Below are positions 25,654 through 33,341 of a DNA stretch of 33,341 bases, piece after piece. The stretch is from a bacterium (lineage in GTDB: Bacteria; Patescibacteriota; Patescibacteriia; JAHIZJ01). Within the stretch, counting starts at the first letter, position 1. Each line of letters begins with the position of its first letter. The stretch is from positions 1-33,341 of the forward strand of contig JAUYLJ010000019.1 in NCBI GenBank assembly GCA_030699685.1. Direction: 5' to 3'. The notes under the pieces were generated by a model. It searched no databases, was not told where the DNA came from, and saw nothing but the letters and a program-made list of their open reading frames with translations. The position numbers and the translations under genes were made by a program.

Positions 25654-27072
25654 ATGAAACGTGTATTCTCAACTCATGCTAATGCGTTCGTGGGCAAGAC
25701 AACTACCTTCTCTGGCTGGGCTCATTCGGTTCGGCGTATGGGGAAGATTGTGTTTATCAATTTGCGCGACAAAGAGGGCCTGCTTCAGATCGTTTGCTCG
25801 CCCGACTCTGGAGAAGCCTACGAAATAGCGCGGAAAATTCGCCCTGAGTTCGTGCTGACAGTAACCGGAAAAGTAGCCAAGCGTGATCCGAAAAACGTCA
25901 ACCAGGAATTGGCCACTGGAAGCGTTGAAGTAGTCGCCGAAACGATTGAAATCATCAGTGAATCGAAGACGCCGCCATTTGAGATTGTTAATGAAGATCG
26001 CCAGGCATCGGAAGAACTGCGTCTCCAGTATCGCTATCTTGACCTGCGTCATGAGCGCATGCGGTACAACATTAGCGTCCGGCACAAAGTTGCTCTCTTC
26101 GTCAGAAATTTTCTCAACGGAAAAGGATTTATGGAGCTGCATACGCCGCTTTTGTCAAAATCCACGCCCGAAGGCGCTCGCGACTACCTGGTGCCGTCGC
26201 GTCTCCATAAGGGGAAATTTTTCGCTTTGCCGCAGTCCCCTCAGCAATACAAACAGCTGCTGATGGTGGCCGGCGTTGAACGGTATTTTCAGATCGCGCC
26301 ATGTTTCCGCGACGAAGACGCGCGGGCTGATCGGTCGCCGGGAGAGTTTTACCAGATTGATATCGAGATGTCTTTCGTCACTCAGGACGATATATTGAAC
26401 TTGGTGGAAGAAATGTTTACGGCCATGGTGGCGGAAATTTTTCCGGAGAAAAAGTTTACCAGCACGCCCTGGCCGCGATTGACGCACGCCGAGGTGTCTG
26501 AAAAGTACGGCACTGACAAACCCGATCTGCGCCAGGATAAGAATAACAAGGATGAATTGGCGTTTACATGGGTGGTAGACTTTCCGCTTTTTGTTTCGCA
26601 ATCCAAGGACGACTTTTTCCACGGATCGGGCGCCGGCACGCTCGCCCCTTCTCACCATATGTTCACAGCTCCGAAGGAAGAGGATATTCATTTGCTCGAC
26701 ACTGATCCGGCCAAAGTCCGATCATACCAACATGATTTGGTTTTGAACGGGTTTGAAGTAGGGGGAGGCAGTATTCGTATCCATCGGCCGGAAATCCAGG
26801 AAAAGATATTCGACATCATTGGCTTCACCAAAGATCAAAAAAAGCAATTTAAACATCTGCTGACGGCTTTCGAATACGGCGTGCCACCTCACGGCGGAAT
26901 CGCTCCTGGCTTCGACCGTTTGCTCTTCGTCCTGCTTGGGGAAAAGAGCATCAAGGAAGTTGTCCCGTTTCCTTTAAGCAGCGAAGGCCGTGATCCCATG
27001 ATGGGCTCGCCCAGCAAAGTAGCGCCGGGGCAATTACGCGACCTGGGAATCAAACTCGATAAATCGGAATGA
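25654..27072 (+). CDS. aspS: Aspartyl-tRNA synthetase, bacterial-type catalytic core, GAD insertion missing
   Basis: GWAHSVRRMGKIVFINLRDKEGLLQIV, RYLDLR, PQSPQQYKQLLMVAGVERYFQIAPCFRDEDARADRSPGEFYQIDIEMSF, GGIAPGFDRLLFVLLG. Confidence 0.96.
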   Translation: MKRVFSTHANAFVGKTTTFSGWAHSVRRMGKIVFINLRDKEGLLQIVCSPDSGEAYEIARKIRPEFVLTVTGKVAKRDPKNVNQELATGSVEVVAETIEIISESKTPPFEIVNEDRQASEELRLQYRYLDLRHERMRYNISVRHKVALFVRNFLNGKGFMELHTPLLSKSTPEGARDYLVPSRLHKGKFFALPQSPQQYKQLLMVAGVERYFQIAPCFRDEDARADRSPGEFYQIDIEMSFVTQDDILNLVEEMFTAMVAEIFPEKKFTSTPWPRLTHAEVSEKYGTDKPDLRQDKNNKDELAFTWVVDFPLFVSQSKDDFFHGSGAGTLAPSHHMFTAPKEEDIHLLDTDPAKVRSYQHDLVLNGFEVGGGSIRIHRPEIQEKIFDIIGFTKDQKKQFKHLLTAFEYGVPPHGGIAPGFDRLLFVLLGEKSIKEVVPFPLSSEGRDPMMGSPSKVAPGQLRDLGIKLDKSE

Positions 27073-27371
27073 GGCTTTCACCGCTTCAGCGGAATATCCT
27101 GACCGAGATTTACTTAAGCAAGGCCAAGAAGTACCGTCGCAAAGGAGTTCGTCGACTGTACCGCGGCCGAGCCCAGGCCGACGAAGTGTCAAAGGTGATG
27201 ACCAAAAGCCTTGAGCGGCTGATCGACAACGAGCTGATGACCGGTTACGGCCGCCGTACGCCGCATAAATGGTTTATCAGCGAAGTTCAACTGACGACAA
27301 AAGGAAGAAGAACGGCCAAGGAGTTACTGGGAAAACAGCAGGCGTTGCCGTTTGGAAGGAGGGGTGGATAA
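27069..27371 (+). CDS. Small basic winged-helix-like protein of unknown function, coupled to aspS
   Basis: LSPLQRNILTEIYLSK...KSLERLIDNELMTGYG...QLTTKGRRTAKELLG; ATGA overlap with aspS. Confidence 0.6.
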   Translation: MRLSPLQRNILTEIYLSKAKKYRRKGVRRLYRGRAQADEVSKVMTKSLERLIDNELMTGYGRRTPHKWFISEVQLTTKGRRTAKELLGKQQALPFGRRGG

Positions 27372-27374
27372 TTG

Positions 27375-27388
27375 GTTAATTCGTTGAT
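27375..27388. repeat. Element D: 14-nt exact match to element C
   Basis: gttaattcgttgat at 27375-27388 and 25584-25597. Confidence 0.55.
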
Positions 27389-27420
27389 GAGTTGATTTGA
27401 GATGGTTGATTGGTAATAGT

Positions 27421-28380
27421 ATGAAGATATCTCGAAAAAATAACATTTACCCATTTACAGTTTTCATTGTTGTTATTGCACTACTCGCCTATTATTTTGT
27501 CTATGTCAAAAATGCAGGAGCTTTATTTGATCGCTCAGTGGAAGACGGGATTGAGTCATGGAATGGATATCATTTAACAGAAAAAACCTTAGGTTCAGGA
27601 ATCTGTGATAACAAGCAATTTGAAACTATTATCGAAAGATTGAATACTCAAACAAGATCAGTTCTTTATCTCCATAGCGGTTTACAAATGATGATAACAG
27701 AAAATCCTTTAAACTGGAGTAATGCGCAATTCAGAGATCATGCTCAATCCAAATGTACTACAACCAAAGGTTTTGTTCCTGTACGGGTGTATCGCGATAA
27801 ATTATTGTGGAAAAATCAATGTTCAGGATTTCATGAAAGTTCATTTATATCACCTTGTAATGATATCCAAAATTCAATTATTGAATGGGAAGAGAATCAT
27901 GCGACTTCTTCAAAGCAGAATTTTAATGAAGCTGGCATCCGTTTTGAAACGTTACTAGGGTATCATCTTGGTTTGAGCGGTTGGTCCAACCGAGGGTATC
28001 ATTACTTTTCATTTTATCCGGACGGAACTCTCGGCGGATATTCAGGTATACAATTATTCATTCCCTTAAAGGAAGAATTAGACGCCAATTTTATTGGAGA
28101 AGAACTCGGATTCTCTGTGTCAATGCCTGATCTCTCTGAAGGAAAGCAGATTGTGTTGGACGGCGAGCCAGGAAGGAGAGTTACCGAAAGACACACTTTT
28201 CCCGAATCACCGCCCTATCCTTGGGATGGGGAATATGTTTACGAATATTATCCAGTTCAATTTCGGTATTCCAATCTTCCAGTAATATTAGTGTATCATC
28301 ATGCTTATGCTGATGATGTTATGCAGCCATTCTGGGAAAAAATGCATGATACGTGGCAATTCAAAACTGATAATTTGTAG
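27421..28380 (+). CDS. AT-rich orphan: exported or membrane-anchored protein of unknown function
   Basis: MKISRKNNIYPFTVFIVVIALLAYYFVYV N-terminal hydrophobic segment; four Cys in the next part (GICDN, SKCTT, NQCSG, SPCND); starts at ATG 27421. Confidence 0.7.
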   Translation: MKISRKNNIYPFTVFIVVIALLAYYFVYVKNAGALFDRSVEDGIESWNGYHLTEKTLGSGICDNKQFETIIERLNTQTRSVLYLHSGLQMMITENPLNWSNAQFRDHAQSKCTTTKGFVPVRVYRDKLLWKNQCSGFHESSFISPCNDIQNSIIEWEENHATSSKQNFNEAGIRFETLLGYHLGLSGWSNRGYHYFSFYPDGTLGGYSGIQLFIPLKEELDANFIGEELGFSVSMPDLSEGKQIVLDGEPGRRVTERHTFPESPPYPWDGEYVYEYYPVQFRYSNLPVILVYHHAYADDVMQPFWEKMHDTWQFKTDNL

Positions 28381-28400
28381 TCATCTATTACAAGCCTCTA

Positions 28401-28895
28401 ATGAATCATTCAACCAAGACCATGTCCATACCCAAAAAATTCACCAATTATCTCGAAAAGAACCAGGTCAAATACGACGTGGTGGAGCATCGTACGGTCT
28501 ACACGGCCTACGATTTATCGCAAACCCTTGACCGAAAAATGACGGATATTGCCAAGACACTGCTAGTCAAGGTTGACAACGGATTGGCGTTGGCGGTCTT
28601 GCCGGCCTCAAAGCGTTTGGATTTAATCAAACTCAAGAAACTGGCCAAAGCCAAGAAAGTTGGGTTGCCTAAAGAGAATGTTATGAAAACCAAGCTGAAG
28701 ATCAAACCCGGGGCGATCACGCCTTTCGGGAAAATGCACAAGCTGCCGGTCTATATGGACGCAAGTTTGAAAAAGCCGAAAAAGATTCTTGTCGGCGCGG
28801 GGTCTTTTGACGAATCATTTTTGATAACGCCGGCGGCCTTGATCAAACTTGAGGAACCGGTCATTGGGTCTTTCAGTCAAGCTAGAAAAAAATGA
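28401..28895 (+). CDS. YbaK/ProX-type aminoacyl-tRNA deacylase-like protein
   Basis: VEHRTVYTAYDLSQTLDRKMTDIAKTLLVKVDNGLALAVLPASKRLDLIKLKKL; alternative start 28422. Confidence 0.85.
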   Translation: MNHSTKTMSIPKKFTNYLEKNQVKYDVVEHRTVYTAYDLSQTLDRKMTDIAKTLLVKVDNGLALAVLPASKRLDLIKLKKLAKAKKVGLPKENVMKTKLKIKPGAITPFGKMHKLPVYMDASLKKPKKILVGAGSFDESFLITPAALIKLEEPVIGSFSQARKK

Positions 28896-28980
28896 TCAAT
28901 ATTTCTACCGATACTAACATCGCCACCCCATTGTCATCTCGGAAAAAGCCGGTCTGACACCTGGGTATTTATTCACGGAC

Positions 28981-29697
28981 TTGCACACTATCACGCTGGA
29001 ACAATTTGAAGGACCGCTTGACCTTTTGCTCAAACTGATTGAGGAGCAAAAGCTTGATATCACTGAAGTTTCCTTATCCAGGGTGACGGACCAATACCTG
29101 GCGTACCTGCATGCTTTGGAAGAGAGGCCGACCGATGAACTGGCGGATTTCCTGGTAGTAGCGGCAAAGCTTCTGCTCATAAAATCCAAAGCGCTGCTGC
29201 CGGTGTTTCAAGCGGATGATGATGAAATTGATCTGGAATCCCAGCTGAAGATCTACAAGGAATTTTTAGACGCCTCAAAAGCCATCCACGAAATTATTTT
29301 GCGGAAACGTCATCCGTATCCGCGGCCAGTCAACAAACAGTACGAGGAGCCGATTTTTAATCCGCCGTCTAATTTGAAACTGGACGACATGAAAGCGTTC
29401 ATGCTGGCGGTAATTGAACGCCTTGAACCTATCGTTCACGTACCGGAAGAAGTGATCGAGCGGACGGTATCCATCCAGGAGAAAATTCGGGCCATCGAAA
29501 CACTAATCAACAGTTCGGGGGAGCTTCGTTTCCGCAACCTGGTGAATTCGGCGGCTTCGAAGACGGAAATCATTGTCACTTTTTTGGCGCTCCTGGAGCT
29601 GATTAAGCAGAATACCATTACTGTCAGGCAAGACATCATCTTTGAAGATATTAGCATTAAACGATATTCAGAATATGGAGTTGAAGAGTCGGCTTGA
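28981..29697 (+). CDS. scpA: Segregation and condensation protein A
   Basis: ITLEQFEGPLDLLLKLIEEQKLDITEVSLSRVTDQYLAYL...LADFLVVAAKLLLIKSKALLP; apparent TTG start. Confidence 0.95.
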   Translation: MHTITLEQFEGPLDLLLKLIEEQKLDITEVSLSRVTDQYLAYLHALEERPTDELADFLVVAAKLLLIKSKALLPVFQADDDEIDLESQLKIYKEFLDASKAIHEIILRKRHPYPRPVNKQYEEPIFNPPSNLKLDDMKAFMLAVIERLEPIVHVPEEVIERTVSIQEKIRAIETLINSSGELRFRNLVNSAASKTEIIVTFLALLELIKQNTITVRQDIIFEDISIKRYSEYGVEESA

Positions 29698-30250
29698 AAG
29701 CATCCTATTTGTCGCCACCAAACCAGTCAGCGCTACAAAGCTGGCTGAATTGGCTCAATCTGATTTGGAAAACGTGAGTGAGGCTTTGCGCCAGTTACAA
29801 TCGGAGTATAACGACGCCAGGCGCGGTATTCAATTGATCAGCCATAACTCCAAAGTGCAGTTTATGACCCACCCGGACTGCCGTGAAGCCGTCGAGACAT
29901 ATTTGAAAGAAGAGCAATTTGGCGAGCTAACCAAGCCCGGACTGGAAACGCTGACTATTATCGCCTATCGCGGGCCAGTCAGCAAAGCGGCGCTTGAACA
30001 AATTCGCGGGGTAAACTGCAGTATGATTCTTCGCAACCTGCTGATCAAGGGTCTGGTTGAAGCTGAAGACGACAAAACCAGCATGCAGACGCTTTATTCC
30101 GTCACCTTTGACTTCTTACGCTATCTTGGCGTCAGTGCCGTTCAGGAATTGCCTGATTTCGAAAAATTGTCCCGCCATGAATCAATTGAGCAGGTGCTGG
30201 AAATAGGCAAGGAAGAGACTGAAGTGAAGGAGGAAAAAGACGAATCATGA
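29675..30250 (+). CDS. scpB: Segregation and condensation protein B
   Basis: MELKSRLESILFVATKPVSATKLAELAQ...GLETLTIIAYRGPVSKAALEQIRGVNCSMILRNLLIKGLVE; overlaps scpA. Confidence 0.95.
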   Translation: MELKSRLESILFVATKPVSATKLAELAQSDLENVSEALRQLQSEYNDARRGIQLISHNSKVQFMTHPDCREAVETYLKEEQFGELTKPGLETLTIIAYRGPVSKAALEQIRGVNCSMILRNLLIKGLVEAEDDKTSMQTLYSVTFDFLRYLGVSAVQELPDFEKLSRHESIEQVLEIGKEETEVKEEKDES

Positions 30251-31191
30251 ACTCCGCCGCTCTACTGACCGTTCTGGTGTTTTCACAGATCTTGCCCCCA
30301 ATGTGGTGGTCGGGACCGGTTGAGGTGGAATTCTCAAAAGACAATGATGTTAATTTTGCCGAGAAGGCCAGTGCTGGGCCCGGGCTCATTTTTCAAGCCG
30401 CGCCTCCGGAAAAGATTGGCACTAGTCTGGGAATAGAGACCTCGGCCCAATCCGTATTAGTCTGGGATCCGGATTCGAACACTGTGTTATTAAGAAAAAA
30501 CGCGGCTGCGATCTGGCCGATTGCCAGCGTTACTAAGCTGATGACGGCATTAGTCTTTCTTGAACATAATCCTGGTTTTGAAACCGAGGTGACGATGGAG
30601 GAATCGGATCAAGTCGATGGCGGCAATCTTGACGTCAGTCCCGGCGACCGCTTGAGCGTCCGCGACTTGATGGCCGCCAGCCTGATTGCTTCGTCTAACA
30701 ATGCCGCCGAGGCCATGGCTCGCTCAACTGGATTGGCCAGGGAGGAGTTTATCGCGGAAATGAACAAGCTGGCCGAAACCTTAGGCTGGTCCAGCATGGA
30801 GTTTTTCGACGTGACCGGACTCGATCCGCGAAATCGCGCTTCGGTCATGGATATCGTCCGGCTGGCGCATCATGCCTTTAACAACTCGGAGATTCAGTTG
30901 TTGACTACATTGCCTGAGTACACCGTGGCAGTGATCGAGCCTCAGAGGGAAATCAGGGTGCACAATACCAATGAGCTGCTTGAAGATTTTGTGCGGATTC
31001 AAGGTGGCAAGACCGGTTATATTCCCGAAGCCGGATATAATTTAGTCGTTCGCAGCGACAATGGTAGCGGGCGACGCGTCATTATCGCCGTATTTGGGTC
31101 GGCCAGTTCTGACGACAGGTTCCGGGAGATGAAAGGCCTGATTAGCTGGACTTTTGAAAATTGGCGATGGCCAGAAGAGGAGAGGATATGA
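30247..31191 (+). CDS. D-alanyl-D-alanine carboxypeptidase, peptidase family S11
   Basis: SVTKLMTALVFLEH (SxxK), SLIASSNNAAEAMA (SxN), QGGKTGYIPEAGYNLV (KTG). Confidence 0.93.
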   Translation: MNSAALLTVLVFSQILPPMWWSGPVEVEFSKDNDVNFAEKASAGPGLIFQAAPPEKIGTSLGIETSAQSVLVWDPDSNTVLLRKNAAAIWPIASVTKLMTALVFLEHNPGFETEVTMEESDQVDGGNLDVSPGDRLSVRDLMAASLIASSNNAAEAMARSTGLAREEFIAEMNKLAETLGWSSMEFFDVTGLDPRNRASVMDIVRLAHHAFNNSEIQLLTTLPEYTVAVIEPQREIRVHNTNELLEDFVRIQGGKTGYIPEAGYNLVVRSDNGSGRRVIIAVFGSASSDDRFREMKGLISWTFENWRWPEEERI

Positions 31192-31193
31192 TA

Positions 31194-31687
31194 TGCTGGG
31201 AGTAGACTGGGCACAAATTTTTACGAATTTTCCTCCAGAGATCGCTGTTTTACTTATTGCCATGATTCCGGTCGCGGAGTTGCGGGCGGCCATACCGATT
31301 GGAATGACGGTGTTTGATCTTTCGATAATCACGACTTTTATCTGGGCGGTGATTGGCAACATTATCCCCGTGTGCTTGTTACTGTGGTGGCTTGAGCCGA
31401 TATCACGCTGGCTCTCCGCCAAGTCGCGTCTGATGGCTCGTTTCTTCGACTGGCTTTTCGATCGGACGCGTCGGAAGCATGGCGCTCGATTTGAGCGTTC
31501 GGCTATAGTCGCGCTTATCCTATTTGTCGCTGTCCCACTGCCAATCACCGGCGGCTGGACGGGAAGCGTAGCCGCCTTTGTCTTCGGAGTGCCCTGGCGC
31601 AAAGCACTTGTTTCCATCTCTATCGGTATCGTTATTGCCGCGTCAATCGTGACGATGCTGACACTTGGCGCCCAAAACATACTATAA
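31194..31687 (+). CDS. Small multidrug export protein-like membrane protein (Sm_multidrug_ex family)
   Basis: LLIAMIPVAELRAAIPIGM, FVAVPLPITGGWTGSVAAFVFGVPWRKA. Confidence 0.85.
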
Positions 31688-31688
31688 A

Positions 31689-32450
31689 ATGAAACCACCA
31701 CTTCTTATTGCCAACTGGAAAATGAAACTCCTGCCTGAACAGGAGAGAAATTTAGCAGGAGAAATAATTACGGCCATTGATGGTAAAGGAGGAAAAACGG
31801 AAGTAGTGATTTGTCCGACTCATCTCAGCATTGACTCTATTTCATCCCAAGCGGGCGGCACGGACATTGTTTTGGGAGCTCAGGACGCCTGCTGGGAGCA
31901 TGAAGGCGCGCTGACCGGCGAGATATCGGCTGAAGCCCTGGCCGGTTACGGAGTGAAATACTGCATTGTTGGTCATTCTGAGCGTCGCAGAAATTTTGGA
32001 GAAACGGATGACATGATAAACAAAAAAGCGCTTTCCCTGCTTGTCCACTCAGTTACTCCGGTTATCTGCGTTGGCGAGACGCATGATGAGCGGAGAGAAG
32101 GAAGGCAAGAAGTGACGATCATGAGGCAGCTCCGGACTGTCCTAAAAAGTCTTTCAGGGGATTTTCCCATCGTGGTGGCGTATGAGCCGGTCTGGGCCAT
32201 CAGTCCCAACGGTCCAGCAGAACCTGAGCACGTAGCGCCAATGGCAGAACTCATATACCAGACGTTAATTGACCGATTTTCACCGGAACAAGTGGCGTCA
32301 AACATCCGGATTATCTACGGCGGCAGCGTGGACGCGGAAAATATTATTTCATTTCTCAAGGTTCCTCATATAGCCGGAGCGCTGCTGGGAGCGGCCAGTT
32401 TACAATCTTCAACTTTCATTCCACTCGTTAAGACCGTGATGCAACAATGA
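31689..32450 (+). CDS. tpiA: Triosephosphate isomerase
   Basis: MKPPLLIANWKMKL, YCIVGHSERRRNFGETD, VVAYEPVWAIS, IRIIYGGSVDAENI, GALLGAASL. Confidence 0.97.
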   Translation: MKPPLLIANWKMKLLPEQERNLAGEIITAIDGKGGKTEVVICPTHLSIDSISSQAGGTDIVLGAQDACWEHEGALTGEISAEALAGYGVKYCIVGHSERRRNFGETDDMINKKALSLLVHSVTPVICVGETHDERREGRQEVTIMRQLRTVLKSLSGDFPIVVAYEPVWAISPNGPAEPEHVAPMAELIYQTLIDRFSPEQVASNIRIIYGGSVDAENIISFLKVPHIAGALLGAASLQSSTFIPLVKTVMQQ

Positions 32451-33304
32451 TTGTCACAAGCGAAAAAGTCATACCTCAAGCCAAAGCCTCGCGGTACGCC
32501 GTGCCGTGTTTCATCGTCTATAACCTTGAGACGCTGTTGGGCGTGTTGCGTGCCGCGCAAAAGCAGCATTCTCCAGTTATTATAGGGGTATCCGAATCAA
32601 CGCTTGAATACGCGGGCACGGAGACTGCCGCCGGAATGGTCATCAGGGCGGCAGAAGAGTGGGCCGGTGACGTGCCGGTTGTCTTGCACCTGGATCATGG
32701 CAAGAGCTTGGAAGCCGTGAAGCGCTGCATCAGCGCTGGATTCAGCTCAGTGCAGATTGATGGGTCACGTTTGCCGTTGGATGAAAACGTCAGCCTGACG
32801 CAAGCCGTTGTTCAATACGCTCATCAGCACGATATCTGGGTGGAAGGGGAGCTGGGTGAAATTCACGGCGGGCACGGGCAAGTCGGGGACAAATTCCAAG
32901 GGGAGATCCCCCTGGTCAAACCCGAAGAAGTAGCTGATTTTTTTGAACGAACGGGAGTCGATATGCTGGCGACGGCTCTTGGCACGGTACACGGTAAATT
33001 TAAGAACGAGCATATCCATTTCGATTTACTGGAGCGAGTGAGCGGCGTGACTGATGTCGGGCTGGTGTTGCACGGGGCTTCAGGCTTGCCTGACGGTGAG
33101 ATTGCCCAGGCTGTTGCCGCTGGAATAGTCAAAGTTAATATTGGCACGGAAACCAAACAGTTATTCGTCAGTAGCATTCGAGAAACATTATCCCATGAAG
33201 ACGCTCCGGCTGGCCCCCGCGAGCTACTCACGCCAACCGTTGAGGCTATTATGGCAATGGCGGAAAATCGAATTAAGCTTCTTGGTTCGGCTAATCGCGC
33301 GTAA
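32447..33304 (+). CDS. fba: Class II fructose-bisphosphate aldolase family
   Basis: PVVLHLDHGKSLEAVKRCISAGFSSVQIDGS, VEGELGEIHGGHG, LATALGTVHGKFK, LVLHGASGLPDGEI, VKVNIGTETKQ. Confidence 0.94.
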   Translation: MIVTSEKVIPQAKASRYAVPCFIVYNLETLLGVLRAAQKQHSPVIIGVSESTLEYAGTETAAGMVIRAAEEWAGDVPVVLHLDHGKSLEAVKRCISAGFSSVQIDGSRLPLDENVSLTQAVVQYAHQHDIWVEGELGEIHGGHGQVGDKFQGEIPLVKPEEVADFFERTGVDMLATALGTVHGKFKNEHIHFDLLERVSGVTDVGLVLHGASGLPDGEIAQAVAAGIVKVNIGTETKQLFVSSIRETLSHEDAPAGPRELLTPTVEAIMAMAENRIKLLGSANRA

Positions 33305-33309
33305 TATCC

Positions 33310-33341
33310 ATGAGGAGGAACGGTTTCACATTAATAGAGCT
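33310..33341 (+). CDS. Type IV pilin-like protein, 5' fragment (truncated by window end)
   Basis: ATG AGG AGG AAC GGT TTC ACA TTA ATA GAG CT = MRRNGFTLIE(L), the prepilin peptidase N-terminal motif GFTLIEL. Confidence 0.8.
   Translation, partial: MRRNGFTLIE

Noticed and set aside
25574-27420. CRISPR-like repeats around aspS
   Set aside because: Only two partial copies, AT-rich, no regular spacers and no cas genes.
31042-31701. 219-aa minus-strand ORF opposite dacA-like/export genes
   Set aside because: Antisense to two recognisable genes, no motif of its own.

Overview
The window looks like a chromosomal segment from a bacterium of Patescibacteria/CPR type. That placement is an inference from gene content: uL30 is absent between rpsE and rplO, and genes are small and tightly packed. 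It starts inside rplC and runs through a compact S10/spc ribosomal protein operon (rplD to rplO), then secY, adk, map, ruvX, a WecA/MraY-like glycosyltransferase and rplU. A minus-strand block follows (recR, ybaB, dnaB), then a DnaQ-like exonuclease. At about 16.4-19.6 kb there is a compositionally different two-gene cassette of secreted proteins: one with a FlgD-Ig/T9SS-like C-terminus and one an 811-aa GIGT-repeat fibre-like protein. Next come a small orphan gene, a minus-strand protein with a duplicated GQxWHxHxFxPDC motif, a possible structured RNA, tRNA-Lys(UUU), a Ca2+-type P-type ATPase, a membrane protein, asnS and aspS (the latter without its usual insertion domain), a small wHTH-like ORF, an AT-rich orphan secreted/membrane protein, a YbaK-like deacylase, scpA, scpB, an S11 D,D-carboxypeptidase, a small-multidrug-export-like membrane protein, tpiA and fba. 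The window ends in the first codons of a type IV pilin-like gene. The items most worth a second look are the duplicated WHxH...PDC protein, the foreign-looking secreted cassette, the MGIFDRFKK-type N-terminal extension on uL23, AspRS without the GAD insertion, an Adk whose FPRT motif is altered, a terminator/promoter overlap at asnS, and a family of AT-rich inverted-repeat intergenic elements. No CRISPR array, rRNA, transposase or obvious defence system was seen.
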